DNA of 64,000 nucleotides from a virus: IMG/VR virus record IMGVR_UViG_3300032334_001259, positions 274,436-338,435 of that record; one strand, given 5' to 3'. This document shows, in pieces, positions 15,588 through 22,632 of the stretch. Numbering within the stretch: position 1 is the stretch's first letter; each line of letters begins with the position of its first letter. Made by a program: the position numbers and the translations under genes. A model generated the notes under the pieces. That model had not been told where the DNA came from. It made no database searches and saw only the letters and a list, made by a program, of their open reading frames with translations.

Positions 15588-16201
15588 TAGTCACCTAATA
15601 CTGAACGTGCTTTTTCCCAAAGATGTGTACGTTCTTCAAGACCAATGGTTCCACCATTAATAATCTTTGTGCACTTTACAATGTCACCAGTATCAGCTAC
15701 TTCATTGCAACCATTTTGTTGAAAGAACCAACCAGCACTACGTGCTGCACCTTCTGGTGTAGCAAGATAATCACTGTTTTCTACAAGGTCCATGCCTAAT
15801 GCTTCACCACATGCAGTGTAGTTATTCTTACCAGTTAACTGAATTAAACCACGACCACGAAAACGGAAACCATCGCCGCTGTGTTCATCACCATTACCCA
15901 TACGTGAAGCATAAACACGATTAGCAATCTTTTCTGGTTGCTTTGCAAAATCATTTGGATCTACATCACGGAAATATTTTGGAAATATCTTTGTAAGTGT
16001 TTCTGCTTTGTAGTTTAAATTTTCACTTACAGCACTGAACATACCACTTTCATGTGCACACTGTGCAAGAAACATAGCACAACGAGCGGGTGTATTAATT
16101 TCAAATTCATGCATTGCTTCATTAAGTGCATCACAATATTTCTCTAAATTCTCACCTTTTGCTTGTGGAAAAATTTCTTGTAGTTGTTCAAAAGTTGCCA
16201 T
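15587..16201 (-). CDS. GH19 lysozyme/chitinase-type endolysin
   Basis: 204 residues, single catalytic domain without signal peptide. Family 19 signatures: AQCAHESGMFSAVSENLNY (catalytic His-Glu helix), FRFRGRGLIQLTGKNNYT, and GWFFQQNGCNE. It cuts murein or chitin-like chains; in phages this is the usual endolysin. It has a late-type box GGTAAATA (16230-16237) and a strong ribosome site (AAAAAGGAAA) before ATG 16201, so late, high expression is likely. Holin candidates are at 26780-29629. Confidence 0.88.
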   Translation of the reverse strand: MATFEQLQEIFPQAKGENLEKYCDALNEAMHEFEINTPARCAMFLAQCAHESGMFSAVSENLNYKAETLTKIFPKYFRDVDPNDFAKQPEKIANRVYASRMGNGDEHSGDGFRFRGRGLIQLTGKNNYTACGEALGMDLVENSDYLATPEGAARSAGWFFQQNGCNEVADTGDIVKCTKIINGGTIGLEERTHLWEKARSVLGD

Positions 16202-16229
16202 TTTATATTTCCTTTTTGATTGTTATCAG

Positions 16230-16237
16230 TATTTACC
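16230..16237 (-). promoter_or_regulatory. Late-type box (endolysin)
   Basis: GGTAAATA on the minus strand about 28 nt before the endolysin ATG, followed by a ribosome site. It lies back to back with the plus-strand box at 16253-16260. Confidence 0.45.
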
Positions 16238-16252
16238 ATTCACCAACCTTCA

Positions 16253-16260
16253 TATAAATA
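16253..16260 (+). promoter_or_regulatory. T4-like late promoter box
   Basis: Perfect TATAAATA, then 5 nt (TCATT), then the ATG of the Ntn hydrolase at 16266. Best example of the box-N5-ATG layout in the window. Confidence 0.65.
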
Positions 16261-16265
16261 TCATT

Positions 16266-17147
16266 ATGTGTGTTATAGTTGCAAAATATTTTGATAATGT
16301 AGGTTGGGTTGGTGTAAAAAATCGTGATCGCAACTATGTTCCTGATTTAAGTTTTCGTAAAAAGAAAAATAAAAATACAGAAGTATTATATTTTTGGGAT
16401 GATATTACACAATACTGTGAAGGCATGAATGACAGCGGAGTTTGTGTGTTATCTGCAAGCCTTATGGTGCTAGATGATGAAAAAGAAATCACTGTTCGCA
16501 CCAAGACACCAAGCAAAGATGGCGTAAAGATTCAAAAGGCATTGCGACTAACTGATATTAAAGCAGTAGCAATGAGTTTAATTAAACAAAAGCTACCAGG
16601 ATGCACAATTATATTTGATCGTGAAACTTGTTATCTACTTGAAGGTGCATGGGCACCTGGTGGATATGAAGATAAAGATTACAAATATAAGATAGAAGAA
16701 ATACCACATGACGAAACTGTTGCAAGAACTAATCACGGCGTATGGTTAAAGTGGGCAGGATATCAATATAGCAGTGATGACAGTGAAACTGCCAGTGCTA
16801 TAAGCAGTCGCAGTCGTTTAATCATTGCAGAACATATTGCAAAAAATGCTGAAACACCTGCACAACTTATTGATTGGTTAACTAAAAAATATGTTGATAA
16901 CTGGCAATTAAATGCACTACGTCTTACAGATGAAAAGAAAATGATGCGAACAACAGCACAACTTATGTTAGTTCCAAAAGAAAATACAATGTTTGTTCGT
17001 CCAATTCAAAGTAATATTACTTTTAATTTTTGGAAACTTAATGGTAGTGATAGTAAACTTTGGGTAGAATTATTAAGTAATCGTGTGCTACGCAGTGGTG
17101 AAGATGATCCAAGTATTCCTACTAATTTAGGTCATATCACAGACTAA
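16266..17147 (+). CDS. Ntn hydrolase (choloylglycine hydrolase/C45-like)
   Basis: 293 residues beginning MCVIVAKYF: after Met removal Cys-2 would be the N-terminal nucleophile. GVKNRDRNY and GMNDSGVCVLSASL match the family 'own nucleophile, Arg, Asn' pattern of linear amide hydrolases (bile salt hydrolase, penicillin V acylase, peptidase C45), and RTNHGVWL is the usual autolysis/active-site region. These enzymes break amide bonds of acylated amines; some degrade acyl-homoserine lactones. Role for a phage unknown, perhaps signal quenching (inference). Convergent with the next gene, 4-nt overlap. Confidence 0.75.
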   Translation: MCVIVAKYFDNVGWVGVKNRDRNYVPDLSFRKKKNKNTEVLYFWDDITQYCEGMNDSGVCVLSASLMVLDDEKEITVRTKTPSKDGVKIQKALRLTDIKAVAMSLIKQKLPGCTIIFDRETCYLLEGAWAPGGYEDKDYKYKIEEIPHDETVARTNHGVWLKWAGYQYSSDDSETASAISSRSRLIIAEHIAKNAETPAQLIDWLTKKYVDNWQLNALRLTDEKKMMRTTAQLMLVPKENTMFVRPIQSNITFNFWKLNGSDSKLWVELLSNRVLRSGEDDPSIPTNLGHITD

Positions 17148-17392
17148 ACTGGATGCCACATCATACCCCAATCACTATCTACCCAACGTAGGGTAAAGTG
17201 AGTTGCATCTTCTGCTTTATCAAATTCAAAAACGACTTGAAATTTTCCTACAAGCGTTCCATCTTCAAAATATGAAAGTTCTGGATACTTAAAAACATAA
17301 TTATTTTCAAGACAAAATCGTATCATTTCATCAATCCAATAATCTTTAGCTAAAACATGTTGATGTGGAATGTGAACTTTTACTTCTGTCAT
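17144..17392 (-). CDS. Small F-x-x-RW family protein (paralogue 4)
   Basis: 82 residues. KAEDATHFTLRWVDSD near the end is the family signature shared with the three genes at 5.1-5.7 kb, 12 kb away. The fourth copy stands alone between a hydrolase and tRNA-Leu. Function unknown. Confidence 0.65.
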   Translation of the reverse strand: MTEVKVHIPHQHVLAKDYWIDEMIRFCLENNYVFKYPELSYFEDGTLVGKFQVVFEFDKAEDATHFTLRWVDSDWGMMWHPV

Positions 17393-17408
17393 TTTAAAAC
17401 TTTTTAAT

Positions 17409-17485
17409 TGGTGCCCACGGTCGGATTTGAACCGACACTGTGGCGATTTTAAGTCGCCTTTCTCTACCTGTTGGAATACGTGGGC
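17409..17485 (-). tRNA. tRNA-Leu-like (anticodon TAA), short variable loop
   Basis: 77 nt, CCA encoded, discriminator A. Anticodon stem GGCGA/TCGCC holds loop CTTAAAA, anticodon TAA, reading UUA. The variable loop between anticodon stem and T stem is only about 5 nt (ACAGT), whereas bacterial tRNA-Leu has a long variable arm. It is otherwise a normal cloverleaf. Amino acid identity is inferred from the anticodon and is less certain than for the other tRNAs. Confidence 0.8.
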
Positions 17486-17491
17486 ATTAAC

Positions 17492-17908
17492 TTAATCTAC
17501 CACATCCATAGTGGCTTTACCTAATTCTTTATAACCTTTTGCAGTAGGATGGATTTTATCTTTACTCAACCAATCTTTATGTAGTTTAATTGTGCCATCA
17601 TTAAAATCTCTGGCAAGTGCTTCAATATATTCTATGGTTTCAGCACGAGTATCATTAGGTAGTATCCAAATAACATATTGTGCGTCGATACGTTGACGGA
17701 TCAACCAAAGATTTTCATGTGTGTGCATATCTTTAGAATCATTGGTGCTTAAACTTATAATAACAATATTACTTGTCGGAAGTTTTGTGCTGTATGTCCC
17801 AAGAAAATCTTGTGAATTGATACCAACTTTAGCAATAGTCATGCAGTCACGACGAACATCACCAAGACCCTTTGCAATACTGTCACCTATAATCAAACAA
17901 TCTATCAT
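17492..17908 (-). CDS. SGNH hydrolase (3 of 5), compact
   Basis: 138 residues. LIIGDSIAKGLG (block I Ser), ISLSTNDS (block III Gly/Asn replaced by STND) and DKIHPTAKGYKEL (catalytic Asp-x-x-His) are in order. This is the clearest esterase-like member among the five; probably acts on an acylated glycan or lipid. Ribosome site AAGGAAG before ATG 17908. It lies between two tRNA genes. Confidence 0.75.
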   Translation of the reverse strand: MIDCLIIGDSIAKGLGDVRRDCMTIAKVGINSQDFLGTYSTKLPTSNIVIISLSTNDSKDMHTHENLWLIRQRIDAQYVIWILPNDTRAETIEYIEALARDFNDGTIKLHKDWLSKDKIHPTAKGYKELGKATMDVVD

Positions 17909-17925
17909 AATACTTCCTTAATTTA

Positions 17926-18001
17926 TGGTAGGCGTGGCCCGACTCGAACGGACACTAGTGCTCTTATGAGGAGCAGGTACTAACCATTATACGACACGCC
18001 C
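17926..18001 (-). tRNA. tRNA-Met (or Ile-lysidine type), anticodon CAT
   Basis: 76 nt, CCA encoded (17926-17928). Stem TGCTC/GAGCA holds loop CTCATAA, anticodon CAT. It lacks initiator marks, so it is elongator tRNA-Met or an AUA-reading tRNA-Ile that needs lysidine; sequence alone does not decide. The GIY-YIG gene stops 15 nt inside its 5' end. Confidence 0.87.
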
Positions 18002-18469
18002 ATGTTTTTTTAACCAAGATTCCCTTAATGCCTTTTTATGTTCTTCACTTTTTGGTTTACCCTTCAATGCAATTCCACCTTTACGACCATTTTCCTTAAG
18101 TTGTTCTGTTGTGAATTTTTTGACATTTTGCCTTCCATTTTCTGCCAATAATTCTTTAGACCAATTTGCTGCATCGTAACCTTTTTTTGCATTTTCTTTT
18201 GTAAAACCACCAACACCACCAAGTTTCATATTATAGTTGTTTCTATTATAAAAGTCAAGTGTTAATTCTTTTTCTTTATTGAACGCTTCATTTTTATTTT
18301 CAGTAGTGAAAAGAATTTCTTTTTTAAAATTTTCCTTACCATAATTTTTAATTGCATTTTTAATAGCAATGCCACTTCCCATATATGAATCATTTACATT
18401 TTCAGTTTTATGAACCCCAATATAATATTTTTCATTAATAGTATTAGTTATTTTATATACAATATACAT
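17987..18469 (-). CDS. GIY-YIG endonuclease, stop inside tRNA-Met
   Basis: 160 residues starting MYIVYKITNTINEKYYIGVH, a typical GIY-YIG start, and carrying NUMOD3-like repeats at the C-terminus (GGVGGFTKENAKKGYD, KGGIALKGKPKSEEHKKALR), like SegB/SegF-type homing enzymes. Start at 18469 with GGAGAG before it; the frame opens further upstream at 18517 but that covers the promoter. The last 15 nt are the 5' end of tRNA-Met, the third such overlap in the window. Promoter at 18525-18553. Confidence 0.8.
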   Translation of the reverse strand: MYIVYKITNTINEKYYIGVHKTENVNDSYMGSGIAIKNAIKNYGKENFKKEILFTTENKNEAFNKEKELTLDFYNRNNYNMKLGGVGGFTKENAKKGYDAANWSKELLAENGRQNVKKFTTEQLKENGRKGGIALKGKPKSEEHKKALRESWLKKHGRVV

Positions 18470-18524
18470 ATGAAACTCTCCATATGTATTTATATAGCGG
18501 CTGGCTTTACTGTCCATTAACTAT

Positions 18525-18553
18525 ATATTAACTTTTTTTGACCGTTTTGTCAA
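18525..18553 (-). promoter_or_regulatory. Sigma70-type promoter
   Basis: Minus strand TTGACA (18553-18548), 17-bp spacer, TAATAT (18530-18525), upstream of the GIY-YIG gene; a TATAAATA late box follows within its leader. Confidence 0.6.
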
Positions 18554-18986
18554 CTATATTTTTATTTTCTATGAACATTCTATATAATCCAAGTTCACGA
18601 CCAAATGCTTCAATTTCCCAAGGCATGTCCCAATAATTCATATTTGCTTCTTTATAAACTTGCCCCTTATACCGACTTACTTTTTTTCTTTCGTTATATG
18701 ACAATTCACGCTTAACATATTGCTTAACATGAACCATTTCATGTGCAAGAGCAATCAAAATTTTACGTTTGCTAAATGAGGAGTCAACAGTAATAGTATA
18801 TTTTCCACCACCCTCGTTGACACAATATGCTTCGTCACCATGTTTTTTCTGTAGATTGCGTTCAAAGTCAAGCCATAGGTCAACTTTATTTTTTGTTATA
18901 TTAAGATAATCGGCGTAGAACGCCACTGCCCTCTTAATAATATCACGGTTAACATTTTTACATTTACCAGTAATAGTAAGTTGCAT
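18528..18986 (-). CDS. SprT-like zinc metalloprotease-fold protein
   Basis: About 152 residues starting MQLTITGKC. IALAHEMVHVKQY near residue 90 is the HExxH zinc site of the SprT/Spartan family, with MPWEIEAFGRELG as the likely third ligand region. Spartan-type proteases cut DNA-protein crosslinks; phage versions have unknown targets. Start at 18986 set by GGGGAG nearby; the longer frame to 19010 is discounted. Promoter 19011-19039. Confidence 0.72.
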   Translation of the reverse strand: MQLTITGKCKNVNRDIIKRAVAFYADYLNITKNKVDLWLDFERNLQKKHGDEAYCVNEGGGKYTITVDSSFSKRKILIALAHEMVHVKQYVKRELSYNERKKVSRYKGQVYKEANMNYWDMPWEIEAFGRELGLYRMFIENKNIVDKTVKKS

Positions 18987-19010
18987 AGTGAACTCCCCAG
19001 ACACTAACAA

Positions 19011-19039
19011 AATATAAACATAAATTTGGGCTTTGTCAA
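19011..19039 (-). promoter_or_regulatory. Sigma70-type promoter within an inverted repeat
   Basis: Minus strand TTGACA (19039-19034), 17-bp spacer, TATATT (19016-19011), before the SprT-like gene. The -35 box lies in the loop of a perfect inverted repeat (AATTTGGGCTT ... AAGCCCAAATT), which could be an operator or a terminator for the upstream kinase gene. Confidence 0.6.
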
Positions 19040-19497
19040 GCCCAAATTATCTCATCCCAACCTTCTTTCAAATCAGGAACTTCCAAGTTGTCAATCATAG
19101 ACTTCATAACATCCTTTGGAATGCTCTTGCCTACACGACTATCAAGACGGCGTTGCAATTCCTCTGGTTCAGGAGTTGCAAAGAATACACAAATCTTACG
19201 CCATTCTTTTGGAATACGACCAAGTTTAACCTTACGACCTTTGGCAGTCGTGTTGGTTTGATCCCATATAAGGGTCTTGTCCAAGTTGATAGCACTTTGC
19301 ACTTGACCATCCACAAACTTTTGTGCATAGCCAATAGCACGGCTGAAAATCTCGTTATAGGTCTTGTTGCTTTGTGCTGCAACACGGTCAATATAATCAT
19401 CGCTTGATGCAATAATTACATCATCAAAGTCTTGGTTCTTTATCCATGTTGACTTACCAGAACCTGGTACACCAACTAACATATAAAGCGTGGTCAT
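19036..19497 (-). CDS. P-loop kinase, polynucleotide kinase domain
   Basis: 153 residues. Walker A GVPGSGKST at residues 8-16, Asp (SSDDYID), and RRLDSR near residue 120 match the AAA_33/T4 PNK kinase half. With the HAD phosphatase (19885-20355) it would form a split Pnkp: 5'-phosphorylation and 3'-end cleaning of broken RNA, feeding the RNA ligase at 5726. The two halves are separate genes here, unlike T4. Three short genes lie between them, all on the same strand and overlapping. Confidence 0.8.
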   Translation of the reverse strand: MTTLYMLVGVPGSGKSTWIKNQDFDDVIIASSDDYIDRVAAQSNKTYNEIFSRAIGYAQKFVDGQVQSAINLDKTLIWDQTNTTAKGRKVKLGRIPKEWRKICVFFATPEPEELQRRLDSRVGKSIPKDVMKSMIDNLEVPDLKEGWDEIIWA

Positions 19498-19736
19498 TTT
19501 AACACCTTGATTTCACCAATAAATTCTACTTCACTTTCAGTTTCAATCCAAACCTTTGCACCACAACTTAATGGTTTATCTGGACTGTAAACAACCTTGC
19601 TTGGTCCATGAATAGCAACCTCGTGAGCGTAAGTATTCTTACGACCTTGTTTGACCGTAAGAGTAGGCTCACGCTCACCAGTTTTACTATTGCGTTTAAT
19701 CACATGTTGATTTACATGTATAATAGATTTAGTCAT
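19494..19736 (-). CDS. Small phage protein, unknown
   Basis: About 80 residues starting MTKSIIHVNQHVIKRN at ATG 19736. The sequence looks like small beta-strand-rich proteins common in T4-like phages (VYSPDKPLSCGAKVWIETES). Overlaps the kinase by 4 nt and the upstream gene by ATGA, so it is translated in a chain. Function unknown. Confidence 0.65.
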   Translation of the reverse strand: MTKSIIHVNQHVIKRNSKTGEREPTLTVKQGRKNTYAHEVAIHGPSKVVYSPDKPLSCGAKVWIETESEVEFIGEIKVLK

Positions 19737-19888
19737 ATTGTATTCCACTTATCTATAATTGCTGTTACAATCAAATAGATAAAAGAAGTAATTCCAAGAA
19801 TAAAGAACGCTTCAACCGTATTATATTTTAATGCAGTAAGAATACCATCTGCAATAAAAACTGCCAACACACTTGTCCAAAAGTTCAT
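19733..19888 (-). CDS. Small two-helix membrane protein
   Basis: About 51 residues starting MNFWTSVLAVFIADG at ATG 19888, which overlaps the phosphatase stop as ATGA. Two hydrophobic segments (residues 4-18 and 27-43) give a small hairpin membrane protein. No known family. Confidence 0.6.
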   Translation of the reverse strand: MNFWTSVLAVFIADGILTALKYNTVEAFFILGITSFIYLIVTAIIDKWNTI

Positions 19889-20355
19889 ATGAAATTTCCT
19901 TCTGCTACTTGTAACACACGAACACCACACGCACGGATTGCATCAACAACCTGCTGACGATCATCAAACCATAGATAAGGCTCGCCATAATCCTTGCGGA
20001 TTTGTTCAAGCAATTCTACCTTGACGATGCTATCCTTGCGATAGTCTTTCTCTGCTCGCATATACAGTTTGTCCCAATAGAAATCGTTATCACGCAACCA
20101 CTTTTCAGTAACTTCACGATTTTCTTCACCACGTCCACTACAAAATAAACGAATAATTTTATCTTCATACTTAGGGTGGTTCACATTCAAAAATGTCAGT
20201 GCATCCCAGATAAACTTAATATCAGCATGGACTGTATCGTTAGCCATGCCAGCGTTCCAAGCTGCCCAATTTTTAGGCTTACTTGCAACATACTGACGAC
20301 GATGGTCAACGTTAGCCATAGTGCCATCAATGTCAAAAACGATAACTTTGTTCAT
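19885..20355 (-). CDS. HAD phosphatase, Pnkp 3'-phosphatase-like
   Basis: 156 residues. N-terminal VIVFDIDGTMANVDHR is HAD motif I (two Asp); FCSGRGEENREV is motif II; WFDDRQQVVDA is the C-terminal acidic motif. The length and RQYV-KPKNWAAW context match the T4 PNK phosphatase family. It would remove 3'-phosphates from cut RNA. Start at 20355 with GGAGG upstream; driven by the promoter at 20375-20402. Confidence 0.82.
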   Translation of the reverse strand: MNKVIVFDIDGTMANVDHRRQYVASKPKNWAAWNAGMANDTVHADIKFIWDALTFLNVNHPKYEDKIIRLFCSGRGEENREVTEKWLRDNDFYWDKLYMRAEKDYRKDSIVKVELLEQIRKDYGEPYLWFDDRQQVVDAIRACGVRVLQVAEGNFI

Positions 20356-20374
20356 AATTGCCTCCATCTAACCC

Positions 20375-20402
20375 AATATAACACAAAAATAGTGATTGTC
20401 AA
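20375..20402 (-). promoter_or_regulatory. Sigma70-type early promoter (RNA-repair operon)
   Basis: Minus strand TTGACA (20402-20397), 16-bp spacer, TATATT (20380-20375). Reads into the phosphatase-kinase group. Diverges from the plus-strand promoter 15 bp away. Confidence 0.75.
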
Positions 20403-20416
20403 GGGTTATTTTTCAC

Positions 20417-20444
20417 TTGACAAAGCCTAAAAATGTGTTATTTT
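20417..20444 (+). promoter_or_regulatory. Sigma70-type early promoter
   Basis: TTGACA (20417-20422), 16-bp spacer, TATTTT (20439-20444), followed by an AGGAGAACC ribosome site and the ATG at 20466. Confidence 0.65.
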
Positions 20445-20465
20445 ACAGGTATATAGGAGAACCAT

Positions 20466-20681
20466 ATGAATCAACGTGCTGGTAAAACCCATAAAGCTGC
20501 CCTTGTGGACAGTGATAAAATCCGTTATACTGACCTCGTAGAGTTTTGTAAACGTGCAAGGACTGATCTTGAAAGCGAAGGTGACGGTGATGCCGCCCTA
20601 CGTTTTGAAATCCTTGAAGACTGGCTACGTAATGAGTTTCGTGGTAATTTCAAGTATAATTCAAAAATGATTGGGTTATGA
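20466..20681 (+). CDS. Small phage protein, unknown
   Basis: 71 residues, charged (many E/D/K/R), helical. ATG preceded by AGGAGAACCAT, an ideal ribosome site, and an early promoter. Its stop overlaps the next start (ATGA). Function unknown. Confidence 0.7.
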   Translation: MNQRAGKTHKAALVDSDKIRYTDLVEFCKRARTDLESEGDGDAALRFEILEDWLRNEFRGNFKYNSKMIGL

Positions 20682-21355
20682 TGAAAAATATATTAGTTTG
20701 TGGTGATAGTTTTTGCGCAAATTATGATAAAAAATATTCTTGGACTAACATTTTAGCTGAATTGCTAAATGTTAATGTAAAATCAGTAGGAATACGTGGA
20801 TGTAGCAATTATTTAATTTATAATCAATTTTTAAAATTTAATTCTGATGAATATGATTATGTGATCGTAATAAAGACTGCAGAAAGCAGAATTCCAATAG
20901 TAAACAAACATCCTCATATGTGCGCCACTCTTGATTGGAAAAAAATAAATTTTGATAGAATCAAATTTAAAAATTATGAAAAAGCCTTAGAATATTATTA
21001 CTATTACTATTATGATTTAGATTTTGTAAAATGGACAAGCTATAATGCGTTTAGAAGTATTGAAAATTTACAATTAAAAAATCAAAAAATTATTTGGATT
21101 AATGCCTTTGAAAGTTCGTATGTTCATGAAAAAAAAGCAAATAATATAATTGTAAATGGTTACTTATCTTATGTAAGCACAATGTCTATTGATAATAAAC
21201 ATATCACAAATTATCATGGTGATCACGACATAAATGGAAGTGCAAATCATCTCTCACCAATAGACAATCATAATTTGGCAATTTTTTTAAAAGAACTTAT
21301 AAATGATAATAATGGGAATAATGATTTAAATAAACATAATTGGTCTTGGATGTAA
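20678..21355 (+). CDS. SGNH-like protein (4 of 5)
   Basis: 225 residues. CGDSFCANYDKKYSWTNI at the N-terminus is block I with a Ser; GIRGCSNYLIYNQF follows with conserved Gly/Asn; the C-terminus GSANHLSPIDNHNLAIF has the His region. Overlaps the preceding gene by 4 nt. Same fold class as the products at 14206, 14778, 17492 and 48082. Substrate unknown. Confidence 0.68.
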   Translation: MMKNILVCGDSFCANYDKKYSWTNILAELLNVNVKSVGIRGCSNYLIYNQFLKFNSDEYDYVIVIKTAESRIPIVNKHPHMCATLDWKKINFDRIKFKNYEKALEYYYYYYYDLDFVKWTSYNAFRSIENLQLKNQKIIWINAFESSYVHEKKANNIIVNGYLSYVSTMSIDNKHITNYHGDHDINGSANHLSPIDNHNLAIFLKELINDNNGNNDLNKHNWSWM

Positions 21356-21396
21356 AAATAAAAAAATTAAAACTTTTATTTACAGTTACAATATTA

Positions 21397-21404
21397 TATA
21401 ATTA
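21397..21404 (+). promoter_or_regulatory. Late-type box (TATAATTA)
   Basis: TATAATTA, 5 nt (CCTTT), then the ATG at 21410. Same variant and nearly the same spacer start (CCT) as the box at 9873-9880. Confidence 0.5.
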
Positions 21405-21409
21405 CCTTT

Positions 21410-22624
21410 ATGAATAATTGCAAACCACTTCGTAAATGTCTTTGCTGTGATAGTAATGACCTCAAACTTACATTAGATTTAGGTTCTCAACCTCTTGCCA
21501 ATAGTTTCAAGGCAACAGCAATAGAACGTGAAGAAACATATCCACTTGCTGTAAATTACTGTCCACATTGCCATCATCTGCAATTAACCCATGCAGTTGA
21601 TGCTAATATAATTTTTAAAGATTATGTATATGTAAGTGGAACATCACTTACTATGCAAGAATATTTTAAGTGGTTTGCTGCATTTGTTATGGAATATTTT
21701 CAAGATGTTCCGCCAAAGCGTGTGCTTGAAATTGGCTGTAATGATGGCACACAGTTAAACTATTTTAAGAAATATGGATTAGAAACGTGGGGCATTGATC
21801 CTGCGGAAAACATTTATCCAATCAGCAGCAAAAATCATAACATTATTTGTGACTTTTTATCTCAACATGCTTTGGATAAACTCAAGCGTCCAGTAGATAT
21901 TATATACGCACAAAATGTTTTTGCGCATCAAGACAATCCACAACAATTCCTTGAACTTTGCAAATCTGTGATGAACCCTAACACACTGTTGTTCATACAG
22001 AATAGTCAAAGTGATATGATTCAAAATAATGAATTTGATACAATCTATCATGAACATAGAAATTTCTTTAGCATTAGTAGCCTTAATACCCTTGCTAACC
22101 ATGTTGGACTACACCTTATTGATGTAGTAAAGGGTACAATTCACGGTGGTAGTAATATCTTTGTGTTCAGCATAGATGATGAATGTCCTGCACGTGTCAA
22201 GGGTTATATGGATTGGGAACGTATCCAAGGATTATATAATTACAAAACCTATCAGAATTGGGCAGATGGTGCTAAACGTACAGTTAATGATTTAAGCATT
22301 GTGTTAGATGCACAGCGCAAAGCACACAATCGTGTGATTGTAGGTTATGGTGCGCCAGCCAAAGGTAATACGCTATTGAACTTTGGTAATATATCACTTG
22401 ATTTTATTATAGATGATAATCCATTAAAGCAACACAAATATACACCTGGTATGAGTATTCCTGTTGTTCCTATTGAACACTTACAGAAGTATGTTGGTGT
22501 AGACATTTGTTTTGTGCCGCTTGCATGGAACTTTTTTGATGAAATTGTAGATCGTCTTAAAAAGGTTCGTAATAATAGTGGTGATGTATTTGTAAGATAC
22601 TTTCCAAGTATCCAGATACAATAA
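21410..22624 (+). CDS. SAM-dependent sugar C-methyltransferase-like protein
   Basis: 404 residues with the three-part layout of NDP-sugar C-methyltransferases: N-terminal zinc motif CLCCDSNDL ... CPHCHH (Methyltransf_13 type), a SAM-binding Rossmann core with VLEIGCNDG, and a C-terminal domain with VGYGAPAKGNTLLNF. Related enzymes add a methyl to deoxy sugars. The substrate may be a NDP-sugar made through the dehydratase at 39948. Late box directly upstream. Confidence 0.82.
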   Translation: MNNCKPLRKCLCCDSNDLKLTLDLGSQPLANSFKATAIEREETYPLAVNYCPHCHHLQLTHAVDANIIFKDYVYVSGTSLTMQEYFKWFAAFVMEYFQDVPPKRVLEIGCNDGTQLNYFKKYGLETWGIDPAENIYPISSKNHNIICDFLSQHALDKLKRPVDIIYAQNVFAHQDNPQQFLELCKSVMNPNTLLFIQNSQSDMIQNNEFDTIYHEHRNFFSISSLNTLANHVGLHLIDVVKGTIHGGSNIFVFSIDDECPARVKGYMDWERIQGLYNYKTYQNWADGAKRTVNDLSIVLDAQRKAHNRVIVGYGAPAKGNTLLNFGNISLDFIIDDNPLKQHKYTPGMSIPVVPIEHLQKYVGVDICFVPLAWNFFDEIVDRLKKVRNNSGDVFVRYFPSIQIQ

Positions 22625-22627
22625 ATA
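22620..22627 (+). promoter_or_regulatory. T4-like late promoter box
   Basis: AATAAATA, 5 nt (TCTAC), then ATG 22633. Its sequence and spacing match the box before 23551. Confidence 0.6.
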
Positions 22628-22632
22628 TCTAC

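Noticed and set aside
17409-17485. Nonsense suppressor tRNA
   Set aside because: The anticodon is TAA as DNA, which reads UUA (leucine), not a stop codon.
12304-18001. Prophage attachment site at the tRNA cluster
   Set aside because: No integrase gene and no second copy of a tRNA 3' end seen nearby; all tRNAs look intact with CCA.
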